From Flavobacteriales bacterium UBA1937 (GTDB taxonomy: Bacteria; Bacteroidota; Bacteroidia; Flavobacteriales; Weeksellaceae), in assembly GCA_002337005.1 (NCBI GenBank), contig DDFD01000105.1:1-34360 (forward strand): 34,360 bases of DNA, written 5' to 3'. The position numbers and the translations under genes are program-made. This document shows positions 1 to 8,369 of the stretch, in pieces (position 1 is the stretch's first letter; every line of letters starts with the position of its first letter). The notes below the pieces were generated by a model. It saw nothing but the letters and a program-made list of their open reading frames with translations. It did no database searches and was not told where the DNA came from.

Positions 1-587
1 ACTTCTCCGCTGGTTCTGATTAATAAATCTACTGGAGGAAAATCTTTGGTATATAAATGGTTTTCAAAAATTTTTTCGTCTATATCTTCTACATTTATTT
101 TTCCTTGTTTTACATCTTGAGCAATTTTCTTTACAGCGTTTAAAATTTCTCTTTGCGAACCATAGCTAAGAGCCAATACTAAGTTTGTTTTAGAATTATT
201 TTTTGTAACTTCTACCACATTCATTAATTGTTCTTTTACAAGGTCTGGTAGTTTATCTATCTCCCCGATTACATGCATTCTTATTTCTTTTGACATGAGC
301 TCATCAGATTCTTTGATTAGACTTTCTGATAAGAGTGTCATCAATGTAGTTACTTCATCTTCTGGTCTTTTCCAATTTTCCGTAGAAAATGTATAAAGTG
401 TAAGATATTCTACATCTGCTTTAGCACAAGCTGCAATGGCATTTCTAACCGCAGAAATGGCATTTCTATGACCAAAGGTTCTTTCTTGTCCTTTAGATTT
501 AGCCCATCTTCCGTTGCCATCCATAATTATGGCAATGTGTTTTGGGATATTAGTTTTATCTATGCTATCTAGTAAATCTGGATTCAT
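1..587 (-). CDS. uppS: Isoprenyl transferase (undecaprenyl diphosphate synthase), partial
   Basis: Condenses isopentenyl diphosphate with farnesyl diphosphate to make the C55 undecaprenyl carrier for peptidoglycan and surface glycans; cytoplasmic. Translating the reverse strand from the ATG at 587 gives the cis-prenyltransferase signatures: HIAIIMDGNGRWAK near residues 17-30 (Asp23 is the catalytic Mg/diphosphate residue), FGHRNA, LYTFSTENWKRP, SYGSQREI, and LLIRTSGEV at the window edge. About 195 of the usual 245-250 residues are present; the C-terminus lies outside the window. Its start is 3 bp from the stop of the DUF6089 gene, so the two are almost certainly cotranscribed. In many Bacteroidota this pair precedes bamA, which cannot be checked here. 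Confidence 0.96.
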   Translation of the reverse strand, partial: MNPDLLDSIDKTNIPKHIAIIMDGNGRWAKSKGQERTFGHRNAISAVRNAIAACAKADVEYLTLYTFSTENWKRPEDEVTTLMTLLSESLIKESDELMSKEIRMHVIGEIDKLPDLVKEQLMNVVEVTKNNSKTNLVLALSYGSQREILNAVKKIAQDVKQGKINVEDIDEKIFENHLYTKDFPPVDLLIRTSGE

Positions 588-589
588 TT

Positions 590-1492
590 TTATTTATCTT
601 GACAATAACAAGGTGGTCTTCCGAAGGAATAAGAAATCCCTAAAGAGATACTATTAAACCAATCTTTAGAATTTATATTTCCCACATTTCTAGACTTCAA
701 ATAATCATCTACTCTTTGTTTCGCCACTGTAAGAAATGGCTCTGTTTGCAATAGAGATTTTGTACTATTAGCAGATGCCAGAATATCTTTATTGTAGGTC
801 ATACTTACACTACTGGTTTCTAATTTGCTATAGTCTATATCGTCTGTAAACGTAGGGCGGAACATAAATTCTCCAAAAATAGCCCAATTGTAGTTAAATT
901 TATATTTTAAACCAACACCGAATGGAATGGCTAATGAAAATTTACTAGCACTTTTTCCATAAACAAAATCGGTAACAAAATCTTGCTCAGTATCTGGGTT
1001 AATTGCATTACCGAAAGCATCCCTTTTAAAATCATTGGCTGCTATAATCTGACTGCTGGAATACACAATTCCTGAAAGTCCGCCAAAAATATATGGGCTA
1101 AGCATACTTTTTTGCTCATCATTTACTGGTAAAAAATTGTAGTCAAAAATTGCAGAAAGCTCATATACTGAATTCTGACCATTTAGCCCTCTGTTTTGTC
1201 TATAATATTCCTGAGCGTATTTATCATTAAACTGAAGATGATTATATGCGAATCTAAACCTTAAGGATTGGTAAGGATTAAGATTCATTCTGTACATAAT
1301 AGCTCCATAGAAAGGTATCCCTTCATTAGAGATATTATCAAGGTTATTGGGAAAAGGATTAAGATATTTGGTTTTTCCTATATCACCTACCAAATTACTT
1401 GTTCCTAGCTGTATACCGATTTCGTGTCTTTGTGCAAAAGCAAAAAGATTACCCATCAAAATGGCAAAAATTACTATTATGTTTCTCTTCAT
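590..1492 (-). CDS. DUF6089 family outer-membrane beta-barrel protein
   Basis: 300-residue exported protein. Residues 1-20 form a signal peptide (Lys-Arg, hydrophobic stretch, FAFA before Gln21). The mature part has alternating hydrophobic/aromatic strands and Gly-rich turns, and ends in SISLGISYSFGRPPCYCQDK, whose strand SLGISYSF resembles a terminal beta-barrel strand followed by a short Cys-containing tail. The N-terminal HEIGIQLGTSNLVGDIG matches my memory of the DUF6089 family, found between NAD kinase and uppS in Bacteroidota. Function unknown; a role in envelope assembly is only suggested by its uppS/bamA neighbourhood. It is transcribed ahead of uppS with a 2-bp gap and is preceded by its own likely promoter. 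Confidence 0.85.
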   Translation of the reverse strand: MKRNIIVIFAILMGNLFAFAQRHEIGIQLGTSNLVGDIGKTKYLNPFPNNLDNISNEGIPFYGAIMYRMNLNPYQSLRFRFAYNHLQFNDKYAQEYYRQNRGLNGQNSVYELSAIFDYNFLPVNDEQKSMLSPYIFGGLSGIVYSSSQIIAANDFKRDAFGNAINPDTEQDFVTDFVYGKSASKFSLAIPFGVGLKYKFNYNWAIFGEFMFRPTFTDDIDYSKLETSSVSMTYNKDILASANSTKSLLQTEPFLTVAKQRVDDYLKSRNVGNINSKDWFNSISLGISYSFGRPPCYCQDK

Positions 1493-1536
1493 TGGTGCTG
1501 TATGTTAACTATAACTTTCAGCTTATTACTAATGTG

Positions 1537-1544
1537 CAAATATA
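1537..1544 (-). promoter_or_regulatory. Bacteroidota -7 box for DUF6089-uppS
   Basis: Reverse-strand TATATTTG matches the TAnnTTTG consensus of the primary Bacteroidota sigma factor. It lies about 45 bp ahead of the ATG at 1492. No clear TTTG -33 element is seen at the expected spacing, so it is moderately supported. Confidence 0.5.
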
Positions 1545-1671
1545 AAACATTTTTGCATTAAGACTCATCTTAATGTTTAGTTAAATATTTTTGTAAAAAG
1601 CATAAAAAAATAATAAATTAATATTATGTAAAACCCAATTTAAACTTAAATATTGTCTAATGTATAAAAAC

Positions 1672-1694
1672 GCTCCTTTTTTAGGCAAAGGAGC
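1672..1694 (-). terminator. Rho-independent terminator of the polysaccharide operon
   Basis: GCTCCTTT (1672-1679) pairs with AAAGGAGC (1687-1694) across a 7-nt loop. On the minus strand the hairpin is followed by a short T-rich run (GTTTTTA). It lies 8 bp downstream of the wzc-type stop and separates the glycan operon from DUF6089-uppS. Confidence 0.8.
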
Positions 1695-1702
1695 ATTTTA
1701 TT

Positions 1703-4195
1703 TTATCTATTAAAAATTTTTTTAATCCTATTTCTTAATCTAATTAGTGTAGGCTCTTTATAACTTGCATCTTCTTCAAAATATCCGTAGCCATATCCGT
1801 AGCCATATCCGTAGCCATAACCGTAGCCATAACCATAGCCTTTTTCTACAGAAAAATCATTATAAATTAATCCTAGATGCTGTACTTCCTTACTATGGTA
1901 TTTTTCTGTAATCATTTTCAGCATATACTTTTCTGTATATTCGTGTCTTACAACATAGACGTTCGCGTCTGTATATTTCATCAATTCAAAAGAATCTGCA
2001 ACGAGACCAATTGGAGGAGAATCTATAATCACAAAATCATAATTTTTTTTGAGCTCTTCAATAAAATTCATATTTTTCTCACTCATTAGTAATTCTGAAG
2101 GATTAGGCGGTATAGGCCCAGAAGTGGCTACATCTAAATGTGGAATGGAGGTTTTATTTATTATATCTTCCATAGCTACTTCACCTGTAAGATAATTAGA
2201 AATTCCGTATTTATTATTTACTTTAAAATCTCCAAAAATCTTAGGTTTTCTAAGATCCATCCCTAATAATATTGTTTTTTTACCACTAAGACCTAAAACC
2301 GAAGCAATATTAATGGACACGTAGGTCTTACCTTCACCACCGATGGAAGATGTTACTAAAATTACTTTGCCTGCTCCATCTTCATTATGCAAAAACCTGA
2401 GATTAGCTCTTACCCCTCTAAAAGCTTCAGAAACGGATGATTTAGGCTGCTCTATAACAGTAAGGTTATTATCGTGATTGTTTTTCCCTATTACTCCTAA
2501 AAGAGGAATTCTAGTAGCATTCACCACTTCTTTTATTACTCTTATTTTATTATCTAATAACTCTGCGAGTAAAAGAATAACAAACGGAATCAATAACATC
2601 CCTAATAATAGTGAATTTCTGATAAAAGATGTATTAGGAGCTATAGGTCCTTGTCCTAGATTTTTAGCTTTATCTATAACGGATATATCTGAAACATTTA
2701 TTTTGAGTCTCATTTCTGCCTCTGAAAGCTTCCCTAATAAAGTATTATAGGTTGCTGCATCTATAGAATAGCCTCTTTCTGCATCTAAATATTTTTGTTG
2801 TTTATACGGTAATTCCCCAAGGCTTGATTCAAATTCTACAATTTTAGAATTTAATTTACTTAGTTGATCTTCATAAACGTTATAATAGCGATTTAGGTGT
2901 TTGCCAGAATTTAGCTTTGCTTCATTTATCAATCTATTTATTTCTTGCATTGGCTCTGATCTAGGAGTATAAATCTTTGCCATTTCTGCTCTCTGCTTAT
3001 AAAGAGACTTTAATTCTGAAACTGAAGTACTAAAACTAGGATCTTCTACACCTGCAGTATTTATATCAATCAAATTATCGATATTTCTACCGACAGAGTT
3101 TTTAATTGAATTTAGAGCATTTAGTTTAGTCATTAACTCAGCTTTCTTTTCTTCCAAAGACTTAATTTGAGAAAGAACACCATCTACATCGCCTTTTTCA
3201 TCTGTCATTCTTTCGCTCACCTTAACATTGTTTAGAACAGCAGAACTAGAGTCTAATTTTATTTTTGCTTTTTGAAGATTATCTTTAATAAATTTTACTG
3301 TATTAATATCAATAGTAGATTTATCTAATTGTCTCTTTTTAATTAAAGCTTTTACGCTCTCGTTAAGAAAACTTACAGTATTATTAAGATTATAACCTTT
3401 CTTTGTTATATTCATAAATGAGCTAATTTCAGAATCAAAATCTATTGACAAATTGGCTTTTATTTCATTTACAGTCTGATCTATTGTTGTCAAATTTACA
3501 ACAACATTATCAACTTCTACATCTCTAGGTAGTGTATTTTTGATTAATTTAAATTTCAAAAAAGGAGTCTCATACCATTGATTTACAGAAATTATTTTAT
3601 TGGGAATCCTACCAAATCCCGCCACTTTTCTAAAATTTTCTGTTTTATAATCATATAATGCTCCTACACTAAAATCTTCTGGCAAAACAACTTCATATCT
3701 ACCACCAGATCTAGGAATTAGCGATATAGCCACATTCACCGTTTGTAAATGTTCTTTGTCTATAACAAAAAAAACTGGCGAATCATTCTTATCAAGATAA
3801 GTACTTTTTAGCCTTCCTTTTGTTGTATAATTTACAAATAAATCTAGTTCTTGTGATAAAAATTCATTATGAGTTCGAGACATTAACAATTTTTTCAAAA
3901 AAAGACCTTCTGTATTGCCTCCTTGTCCCCAAATGAAATTAATCGATTGACCAGGAGTAAAATAGCTTGCTGAGTTATTTGATATACTTATAGTAGTAGT
4001 AGAAGCGTAAATTCTTTGAGCATAATACTTATTATAAACATAGGCTATAGAATAGCCTAATATTCCTAATATCAAAAACCAATACCAGTTTTTAATTAAC
4101 CTTTTTATAAAATGCTCTATATTAAAAAAATCAAAAGAACCCACTTTCTCTTTTTCTACTTGCGCTACTTCTTTTGTATTATTTTCTGGAATCAT
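1703..4195 (-). CDS. Polysaccharide co-polymerase / tyrosine autokinase (Wzc-type)
   Basis: Inner-membrane protein that sets chain length and drives export of capsule or exopolysaccharide; its kinase domain phosphorylates its own C-terminal tyrosines. 830 residues, as for a fused Wzc. TM1 is near residues 36-54 and TM2 near 527-546, flanking a long periplasmic Wzz/GNVR-like part with coiled-coil segments. The cytoplasmic kinase has Walker A SSIGGEGKTYVS (about 618), Walker A' LGMDLRKPKI (about 647) and Walker B DFVIIDSPP (about 722). The tyrosine tail is unusual: residues 786-805 are ten uninterrupted Gly-Tyr dipeptides encoded by a 12-bp tandem repeat, followed by an acidic then basic end. 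It starts 3 bp after the Wza-type gene. No cognate Wzb-type phosphatase gene is in the window. Confidence 0.93.
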   Translation of the reverse strand: MIPENNTKEVAQVEKEKVGSFDFFNIEHFIKRLIKNWYWFLILGILGYSIAYVYNKYYAQRIYASTTTISISNNSASYFTPGQSINFIWGQGGNTEGLFLKKLLMSRTHNEFLSQELDLFVNYTTKGRLKSTYLDKNDSPVFFVIDKEHLQTVNVAISLIPRSGGRYEVVLPEDFSVGALYDYKTENFRKVAGFGRIPNKIISVNQWYETPFLKFKLIKNTLPRDVEVDNVVVNLTTIDQTVNEIKANLSIDFDSEISSFMNITKKGYNLNNTVSFLNESVKALIKKRQLDKSTIDINTVKFIKDNLQKAKIKLDSSSAVLNNVKVSERMTDEKGDVDGVLSQIKSLEEKKAELMTKLNALNSIKNSVGRNIDNLIDINTAGVEDPSFSTSVSELKSLYKQRAEMAKIYTPRSEPMQEINRLINEAKLNSGKHLNRYYNVYEDQLSKLNSKIVEFESSLGELPYKQQKYLDAERGYSIDAATYNTLLGKLSEAEMRLKINVSDISVIDKAKNLGQGPIAPNTSFIRNSLLLGMLLIPFVILLLAELLDNKIRVIKEVVNATRIPLLGVIGKNNHDNNLTVIEQPKSSVSEAFRGVRANLRFLHNEDGAGKVILVTSSIGGEGKTYVSINIASVLGLSGKKTILLGMDLRKPKIFGDFKVNNKYGISNYLTGEVAMEDIINKTSIPHLDVATSGPIPPNPSELLMSEKNMNFIEELKKNYDFVIIDSPPIGLVADSFELMKYTDANVYVVRHEYTEKYMLKMITEKYHSKEVQHLGLIYNDFSVEKGYGYGYGYGYGYGYGYGYGYFEEDASYKEPTLIRLRNRIKKIFNR
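1781..1840. repeat. 12-bp coding microsatellite (five units) in the Wzc tyrosine tail
   Basis: Five consecutive 12-bp units: three of ATATCCGTAGCC, then ATAACCGTAGCC and ATAACCATAGCC (plus strand). Each encodes Gly-Tyr-Gly-Tyr on the minus strand. The unit is a multiple of three, so copy-number change keeps the frame and alters only the number of tyrosines. Confidence 0.95.
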
Positions 4196-4198
4196 TGT

Positions 4199-5002
4199 TT
4201 AAAATCTTGAAAATAGTAAATAAATAGATAATGCAGTAGTAACTAAACTAATACCTGTAGTTAAAGTTTGTATAGGTTCTTTACCAAAACCGTAGAAACT
4301 TCTAGGTCTTGTATTAAACATATATGTATCTCCGTTCTGAACCCAAAAGTAAGGTGAGTTTTGTATATCCTCTCTAGTTATATCTATTTGTGCTTTTTTT
4401 ATACCTTCAGGTAATCGTCTATAAACAATTATATTTTTTCTATCCACTTGCTTATCTAATCCTCCACTTTCTGCAATGGCATCTATAATACTAAGTGTAG
4501 TTCTAGGTGTAGTTTTTACAAAATTTTTGCCATTTACATCAGAGATAAATGTATATCTAATTCCTTCTAAAAAAAGCCGCACTTCTGATTTTTCAGGTAA
4601 AAAATTCTCATTAACTTTTTGTTGCATTTCTGCAGCAATTTCAGGAATAGTTCTTCCCTCGGCTTTTATCTTACCCATCCCCATTACATATACATAGCCT
4701 TCTTCGTCAATATTTAATCCTGAAAAATAAAAATCTCCTCCTGCTCCACCAGAAAGACCTTGCTGCGTATTTAGGCTAGAATAAAATTGAGCCGCGTCTC
4801 CTTTTGGTGTTGTTATTATATTAAGCTTTAAAACATCATGTCTTGTAACTCTATATTTAGGAATATTATCATAAGGAATTAAGCCTTCAGAGTTGAGCTG
4901 AAGATTTTCATTTGGCTGTAAATATTTTACATCTTTAATTCCCAAACAAGAAACAAAGAGCATTAAAAGTGGTAGTAAAAGGAATAATCTAATTTTTTTC
5001 AT
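4199..5002 (-). CDS. Polysaccharide biosynthesis/export lipoprotein (Wza-type)
   Basis: Outer-membrane export channel component for capsule or exopolysaccharide. From the ATG at 5002 the protein is 267 residues and starts with a lipoprotein signal MKKIRLFLLLPLLMLFVSC, with lipobox Cys19. An in-frame ATG 7 codons upstream (5023) is less likely because it lengthens the signal n-region and overlaps a possible promoter box. The Poly_export domain follows (YRVTRHDVLKLNI), then a SLBB-like region (VNGKNFVKTTPRTTLSIIDA, ESGGLDKQVDRKNIIVYR). The end contains a hydrophobic stretch (TTGISLVTTALSIYLLFSRF) that may be a terminal membrane-spanning helix. It is immediately upstream of the Wzc-type gene, the usual partner. 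Confidence 0.92.
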   Translation of the reverse strand: MKKIRLFLLLPLLMLFVSCLGIKDVKYLQPNENLQLNSEGLIPYDNIPKYRVTRHDVLKLNIITTPKGDAAQFYSSLNTQQGLSGGAGGDFYFSGLNIDEEGYVYVMGMGKIKAEGRTIPEIAAEMQQKVNENFLPEKSEVRLFLEGIRYTFISDVNGKNFVKTTPRTTLSIIDAIAESGGLDKQVDRKNIIVYRRLPEGIKKAQIDITREDIQNSPYFWVQNGDTYMFNTRPRSFYGFGKEPIQTLTTGISLVTTALSIYLLFSRF

Positions 5003-5020
5003 TGTATTTTTTAACTTTGG

Positions 5021-5028
5021 CAAAGATA
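5021..5028 (-). promoter_or_regulatory. Possible -7 box ahead of the wza-type gene
   Basis: Reverse-strand TATCTTTG matches TAnnTTTG, about 20 bp ahead of the preferred ATG at 5002 and just after the stop of the upstream gene. No TTTG -33 element is visible. It could give wza-wzc extra transcription, but may be chance. Confidence 0.3.
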
Positions 5029-5032
5029 ATAT

Positions 5033-6145
5033 TTAATTATTAATTTTTCTTTTTATAAAAAAATCCGGCAAATAAGCTCCCAAAAAACCTAATAAAAGAA
5101 TTATAATCAACAACAAATTAACTTCTACATGTCTTAAAAAATAAGAAATAATCACAATAAATAAATAATAAGAAATAATGTAAAAAGTAGCTCGTTTGTG
5201 TGTAATCCCGAGTTTCAATAACTTGTGATGAATATGGTTCTTATCCGCATCAAAAGGTGATCTTTTTTCCGCCAACCTTATAATTATTACATTTAATGTA
5301 TCTATTATTGGTAAAATCATAATTGCTATGGCCATTACTGGTGCAGTATTTAGGTGATAAAACACAGCTCCTTGTACTTTCTTTACAATAAAAATATCCA
5401 TAAAACAAATGGCAGTAAATGTCAATAGAAAACCTAGAAGCATAGAGCCTGTATCTCCCATAAAAATTTTTTTGCTTCTATCAGATAAATTGTAATATAA
5501 AAAACTTATAACTGTGCCTATTATTGTAGTTGATAAAATAACTAATGGATAATTGTATTCACCTAATCTATAATAACTAATTCCAAATAATGAAAAACAG
5601 ATTACCCCATATACGCCAGCTAAACCATCTATGCCGTCTATAAGATTGTAGGCATTTACCAATATGATAAAAGTAACAATACTGAAGAGTACACTCAAAA
5701 AATAATTAAGTTCATATACCCCAAAAATCCCAAACAAACTTCTAATCCTAACATCTGATCCTATTACTAACAATGCGGAAACAACAACCTGAGCTAAAAG
5801 CTTTTTATAAGCTCTCATTACTACAATATCATCCATAACACCCACATATAGTAAAATAACCAATGAAGCAAATAGAAACTTATACAAGTCGAACAATTGA
5901 TATGCAAAAATAGATGCGCACACCGCAATTGAAAAAAACATGGCAATACCCCCTAAATTAGGTATTTTTCTTTCGTGAGAACTTCTTTGTCCAGGTTCAT
6001 CCATTAGATTCTTTCTTCTCGAAATTTTGATGACAGTAGGTATAGAGTACCATGTAATCAAAAATGAAAACACAAATGATAAAACTACTTTTAAATAAAA
6101 AATAGGAAAGTCTATCTGCTGCAATAAAAGATCTATTTTATCCAT
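5033..6145 (-). CDS. Undecaprenyl-phosphate sugar-1-phosphate transferase (WecA/TagO/MraY family)
   Basis: Transfers a HexNAc-1-phosphate from UDP-sugar to undecaprenyl phosphate, the first membrane step of surface-glycan assembly. 370 residues with about ten hydrophobic segments. Family signatures in order: SSHERKIPNLGG (cytoplasmic loop), GVMDDIVVMRAYKKLLAQ (the DD Mg site), NAYNLIDGIDGLAG, IFMGDTGSMLLG, and DADKNHIHHKLLKLGITHKR. The HIHH motif is the carbohydrate-recognition signature of WecA/TagO-type enzymes and argues against MraY proper. The substrate (UDP-GlcNAc or related) cannot be read from sequence. It lies 5 bp after the EpsG-like gene within the operon. Confidence 0.93.
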   Translation of the reverse strand: MDKIDLLLQQIDFPIFYLKVVLSFVFSFLITWYSIPTVIKISRRKNLMDEPGQRSSHERKIPNLGGIAMFFSIAVCASIFAYQLFDLYKFLFASLVILLYVGVMDDIVVMRAYKKLLAQVVVSALLVIGSDVRIRSLFGIFGVYELNYFLSVLFSIVTFIILVNAYNLIDGIDGLAGVYGVICFSLFGISYYRLGEYNYPLVILSTTIIGTVISFLYYNLSDRSKKIFMGDTGSMLLGFLLTFTAICFMDIFIVKKVQGAVFYHLNTAPVMAIAIMILPIIDTLNVIIIRLAEKRSPFDADKNHIHHKLLKLGITHKRATFYIISYYLFIVIISYFLRHVEVNLLLIIILLLGFLGAYLPDFFIKRKINN

Positions 6146-6150
6146 AATAA

Positions 6151-7287
6151 TTATTTAAGCCACAAATGATTTCTATATCTATCTGTTGTGAAATTTCCTC
6201 CAACCCCATTCCCTCTGGAAAAATTAAAATACATTAAAAACAAATATAACATAAAGCTAGAATATAGCATTTTTTGAACCTTAAACTTTACCGCATATAT
6301 CACGCTTGGCACTACAAAAACACTCATAAAAAACATATAAGCTCCAGGTAATCTAATGGCAAAAATTCTATTTCCTCTGAAAATATAAAAAAGAAACAAG
6401 CCAAAAACTGCCAGATTTCTCATATATTCATAGTAGTAAACCTCCTTACATGCTTCTTTATCATATTTTACTAAAATATAGATAAAAAAAACTTTAACGA
6501 TATCACTCAATCCAAAGTCTACTGACTGACCAAACTGACTATCATCTACATATCCCGCATAACCATCAGATACATCCTGAGAGCCTACAGATTCTATAAG
6601 ACTTCCAAAAATTCTAAAAATTTCAAAAGGGGATAATAAAATTGCGATAATAATCACTGTCAAAATCCTTTTACTATTCATCGGGATCTTAACTATCCAA
6701 TATGCTGGAAAAAACACTACCGCCGTTTTGTGAAACCCTAAAGCAATGTACATCATCAGGATAAACATGGGCAGATTTCGTTCTTTGATATACCTAAATG
6801 AAAACACACAAACTGCCACCCCCATTCCTTGCCTTATTTGACCAGAATCCTCAAAGAAAAACAAAGGCATAAAATACATCATTGCTCCTAAAACTGGCAA
6901 CGGTGAATTTTGATAAATAGTTGTAAATTTGAGTGTTACAGACATTAACACCATTATAAAAGTTACCATATAAAATGGCATCCCAAAATCAAATAGAATT
7001 TTATTTAACAAGACATAAATCCATTCTATCTGCTCTTTTGACGGTTGAAAAGTTGCTTTTTTAAAAACCTCAGAATAATCAACATACAAAGAAAAACCAG
7101 TATAAAGACTTCTATAAATAGGATAATCCGCTCCTACAAAATATCTAAAACCAGCTAAAACAATGAGTGCCACCCCTAAAACAATTAAGAAAAAAGGTGT
7201 TTTCCTCTTTAGAACATAAAGCTCTAAATAGCTAGAAACTGCCATAAATACAAATAACAATGTAAATACTGGATGAAGAAATACCAT
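6151..7287 (-). CDS. EpsG-family polysaccharide polymerase (Wzy-like)
   Basis: Integral membrane protein of 378 residues with about ten predicted helices and few charged residues. EpsG-like landmarks are FRYFVGADYPIYRSLY near residues 47-62, FFEDSGQIRQGMGVAVCVFS in mid-protein, and GFHKTAVVFFPAYWIVK. The Arg of IRQG and the His of FHKTA are the positions typically conserved in this family. The likely role is linking lipid-borne repeat units in the periplasm. It sits between the glycosyltransferase (7-bp gap) and the WecA/TagO-type gene (5-bp gap), as expected for a Wzy in a small glycan locus. Confidence 0.85.
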   Translation of the reverse strand: MVFLHPVFTLLFVFMAVSSYLELYVLKRKTPFFLIVLGVALIVLAGFRYFVGADYPIYRSLYTGFSLYVDYSEVFKKATFQPSKEQIEWIYVLLNKILFDFGMPFYMVTFIMVLMSVTLKFTTIYQNSPLPVLGAMMYFMPLFFFEDSGQIRQGMGVAVCVFSFRYIKERNLPMFILMMYIALGFHKTAVVFFPAYWIVKIPMNSKRILTVIIIAILLSPFEIFRIFGSLIESVGSQDVSDGYAGYVDDSQFGQSVDFGLSDIVKVFFIYILVKYDKEACKEVYYYEYMRNLAVFGLFLFYIFRGNRIFAIRLPGAYMFFMSVFVVPSVIYAVKFKVQKMLYSSFMLYLFLMYFNFSRGNGVGGNFTTDRYRNHLWLK

Positions 7288-7294
7288 GTGTGTT

Positions 7295-8281
7295 TTATAA
7301 AATTTTTCTCACTAATGTTTCTAGACCTAAGAAACACATCAGATAATAAACTATCTTTTTGTATGGCAAAGATAATAGATAATTTCTTCCAAAACGCTTA
7401 TAAATAAGGATTTCTTTCAAAGAAATATCTCGTTCTTTAATAAATTTCTTTAATTTTAGGTTCATTTTATCAAAAACCTCATCATCTTTCACAAAAGCAA
7501 TATACGCCAAAAACGTATAAACTCCTTCCAAAATTTGAAAACCTTTCAGCTCTTTTTTTTTGTCAGAATACATAGAATTTTCAAAAGCATTTTCTACATT
7601 TTCTACCGCCTTCAAAATATCTAAACCTCTTTCTGTATGAGATTTTGAGATAGAATTGGTTCTTTCCAAATATTGGTAATGAAAAGTATCTGTCTTAGCT
7701 AAAGTTTTACATTGAAGCAATAGCTGTGGAATAAGTTCAATATCTTCAAAGTGCATTCCTTTTTTGAATCTCCTTCCTTCAAAAAGCTCTCTTCGAAAAA
7801 TTTTATTGCACGCAAAATAAGAAATATCTGAAAACACCGAAAAATTCTTTTCCAAATCAATTTTTTCAGAAAGATTCGGAATTTGAGTCAATTTTTGAGT
7901 CACATTTCCGTTTTCATCTACCTTTTGAAGATTACAAATCACAAGCTCTGCCTGATTTTTAATCGCCAAATCATACATTTCTTCCAACATATTTACAGAA
8001 ACGTAATCGTCAGAATCTACAAAAGCGAGAAATTCACCAACTGCTTTATCAATCCCAAAATTCCTGGCATCGCTTAAACCTCCGTTTTCTTTATAAAAAG
8101 CCTTTATTTTTTCAGGGAATTTTTCTTGAAATTGATTAACAATTTGTTGAGAATTATCTTTACTTCCGTCATTAATTACCAGAATTTCAATCTCTTGCAA
8201 AGTCTGATTCGCCAGAGAACTGAGACATTTCTCTAGATAATTTTCTACATTATAAACTGGAACAATTACAGATATTTTCAT
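7295..8281 (-). CDS. Family 2 glycosyltransferase (GT-A fold)
   Basis: 328-residue cytoplasmic, membrane-associated sugar transferase. The N-terminus is classic GT2: MKISVIVPVYNVENYLEKCL, INDGSKDNS (36-44), GGLSDARNFGIDKAVGEFL, and the metal/nucleotide-binding acidic motif FVDSDDY at about 87-93. The C-terminal 100 residues are Lys-rich with hydrophobic stretches, possibly a membrane anchor. It is the only glycosyltransferase in the cluster besides the initiating WecA/TagO enzyme. Donor and acceptor are unknown. An 80-bp inverted-repeat region separates it from the upstream arginase-fold gene. Confidence 0.92.
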   Translation of the reverse strand: MKISVIVPVYNVENYLEKCLSSLANQTLQEIEILVINDGSKDNSQQIVNQFQEKFPEKIKAFYKENGGLSDARNFGIDKAVGEFLAFVDSDDYVSVNMLEEMYDLAIKNQAELVICNLQKVDENGNVTQKLTQIPNLSEKIDLEKNFSVFSDISYFACNKIFRRELFEGRRFKKGMHFEDIELIPQLLLQCKTLAKTDTFHYQYLERTNSISKSHTERGLDILKAVENVENAFENSMYSDKKKELKGFQILEGVYTFLAYIAFVKDDEVFDKMNLKLKKFIKERDISLKEILIYKRFGRNYLLSLPYKKIVYYLMCFLGLETLVRKIL

Positions 8282-8289
8282 TTATTTTT

Positions 8290-8369
8290 TTGTAAAGTTG
8301 TTGAGTTGTAAAGTTTTAAAGTCGCTTAAAAAGTTTTTACAACTTTACAACAGTTTTACGACTTTACAA
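8290..8369. repeat. Imperfect inverted repeat with an 8-bp tandem word
   Basis: The left part is built of TTGTAAAG-like octamers (TTGTAAAG, TTGTTGAG, TTGTAAAG, TTTTAAAG at 8290-8321). The right part carries the complementary CTTTACAA words (8342-8350 and 8362-8369). Together they can form a long imperfect hairpin in the gap between the arginase-fold gene and the glycosyltransferase. The right end encodes the last codons (VKS, stop) of the arginase-fold protein. No U-tract follows on the minus strand, so it is not a canonical terminator. Confidence 0.7.

Noticed and set aside
1561..1670. Small gene or RNA in the AT-rich gap between the glycan operon and DUF6089
   Set aside because: No open frame with a plausible start, no stable hairpin other than the terminator, and no conserved RNA motif was seen.
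1781..1840. CRISPR-like or regulatory repeat
   Set aside because: The units are contiguous without spacers and lie in frame inside a complete coding gene.
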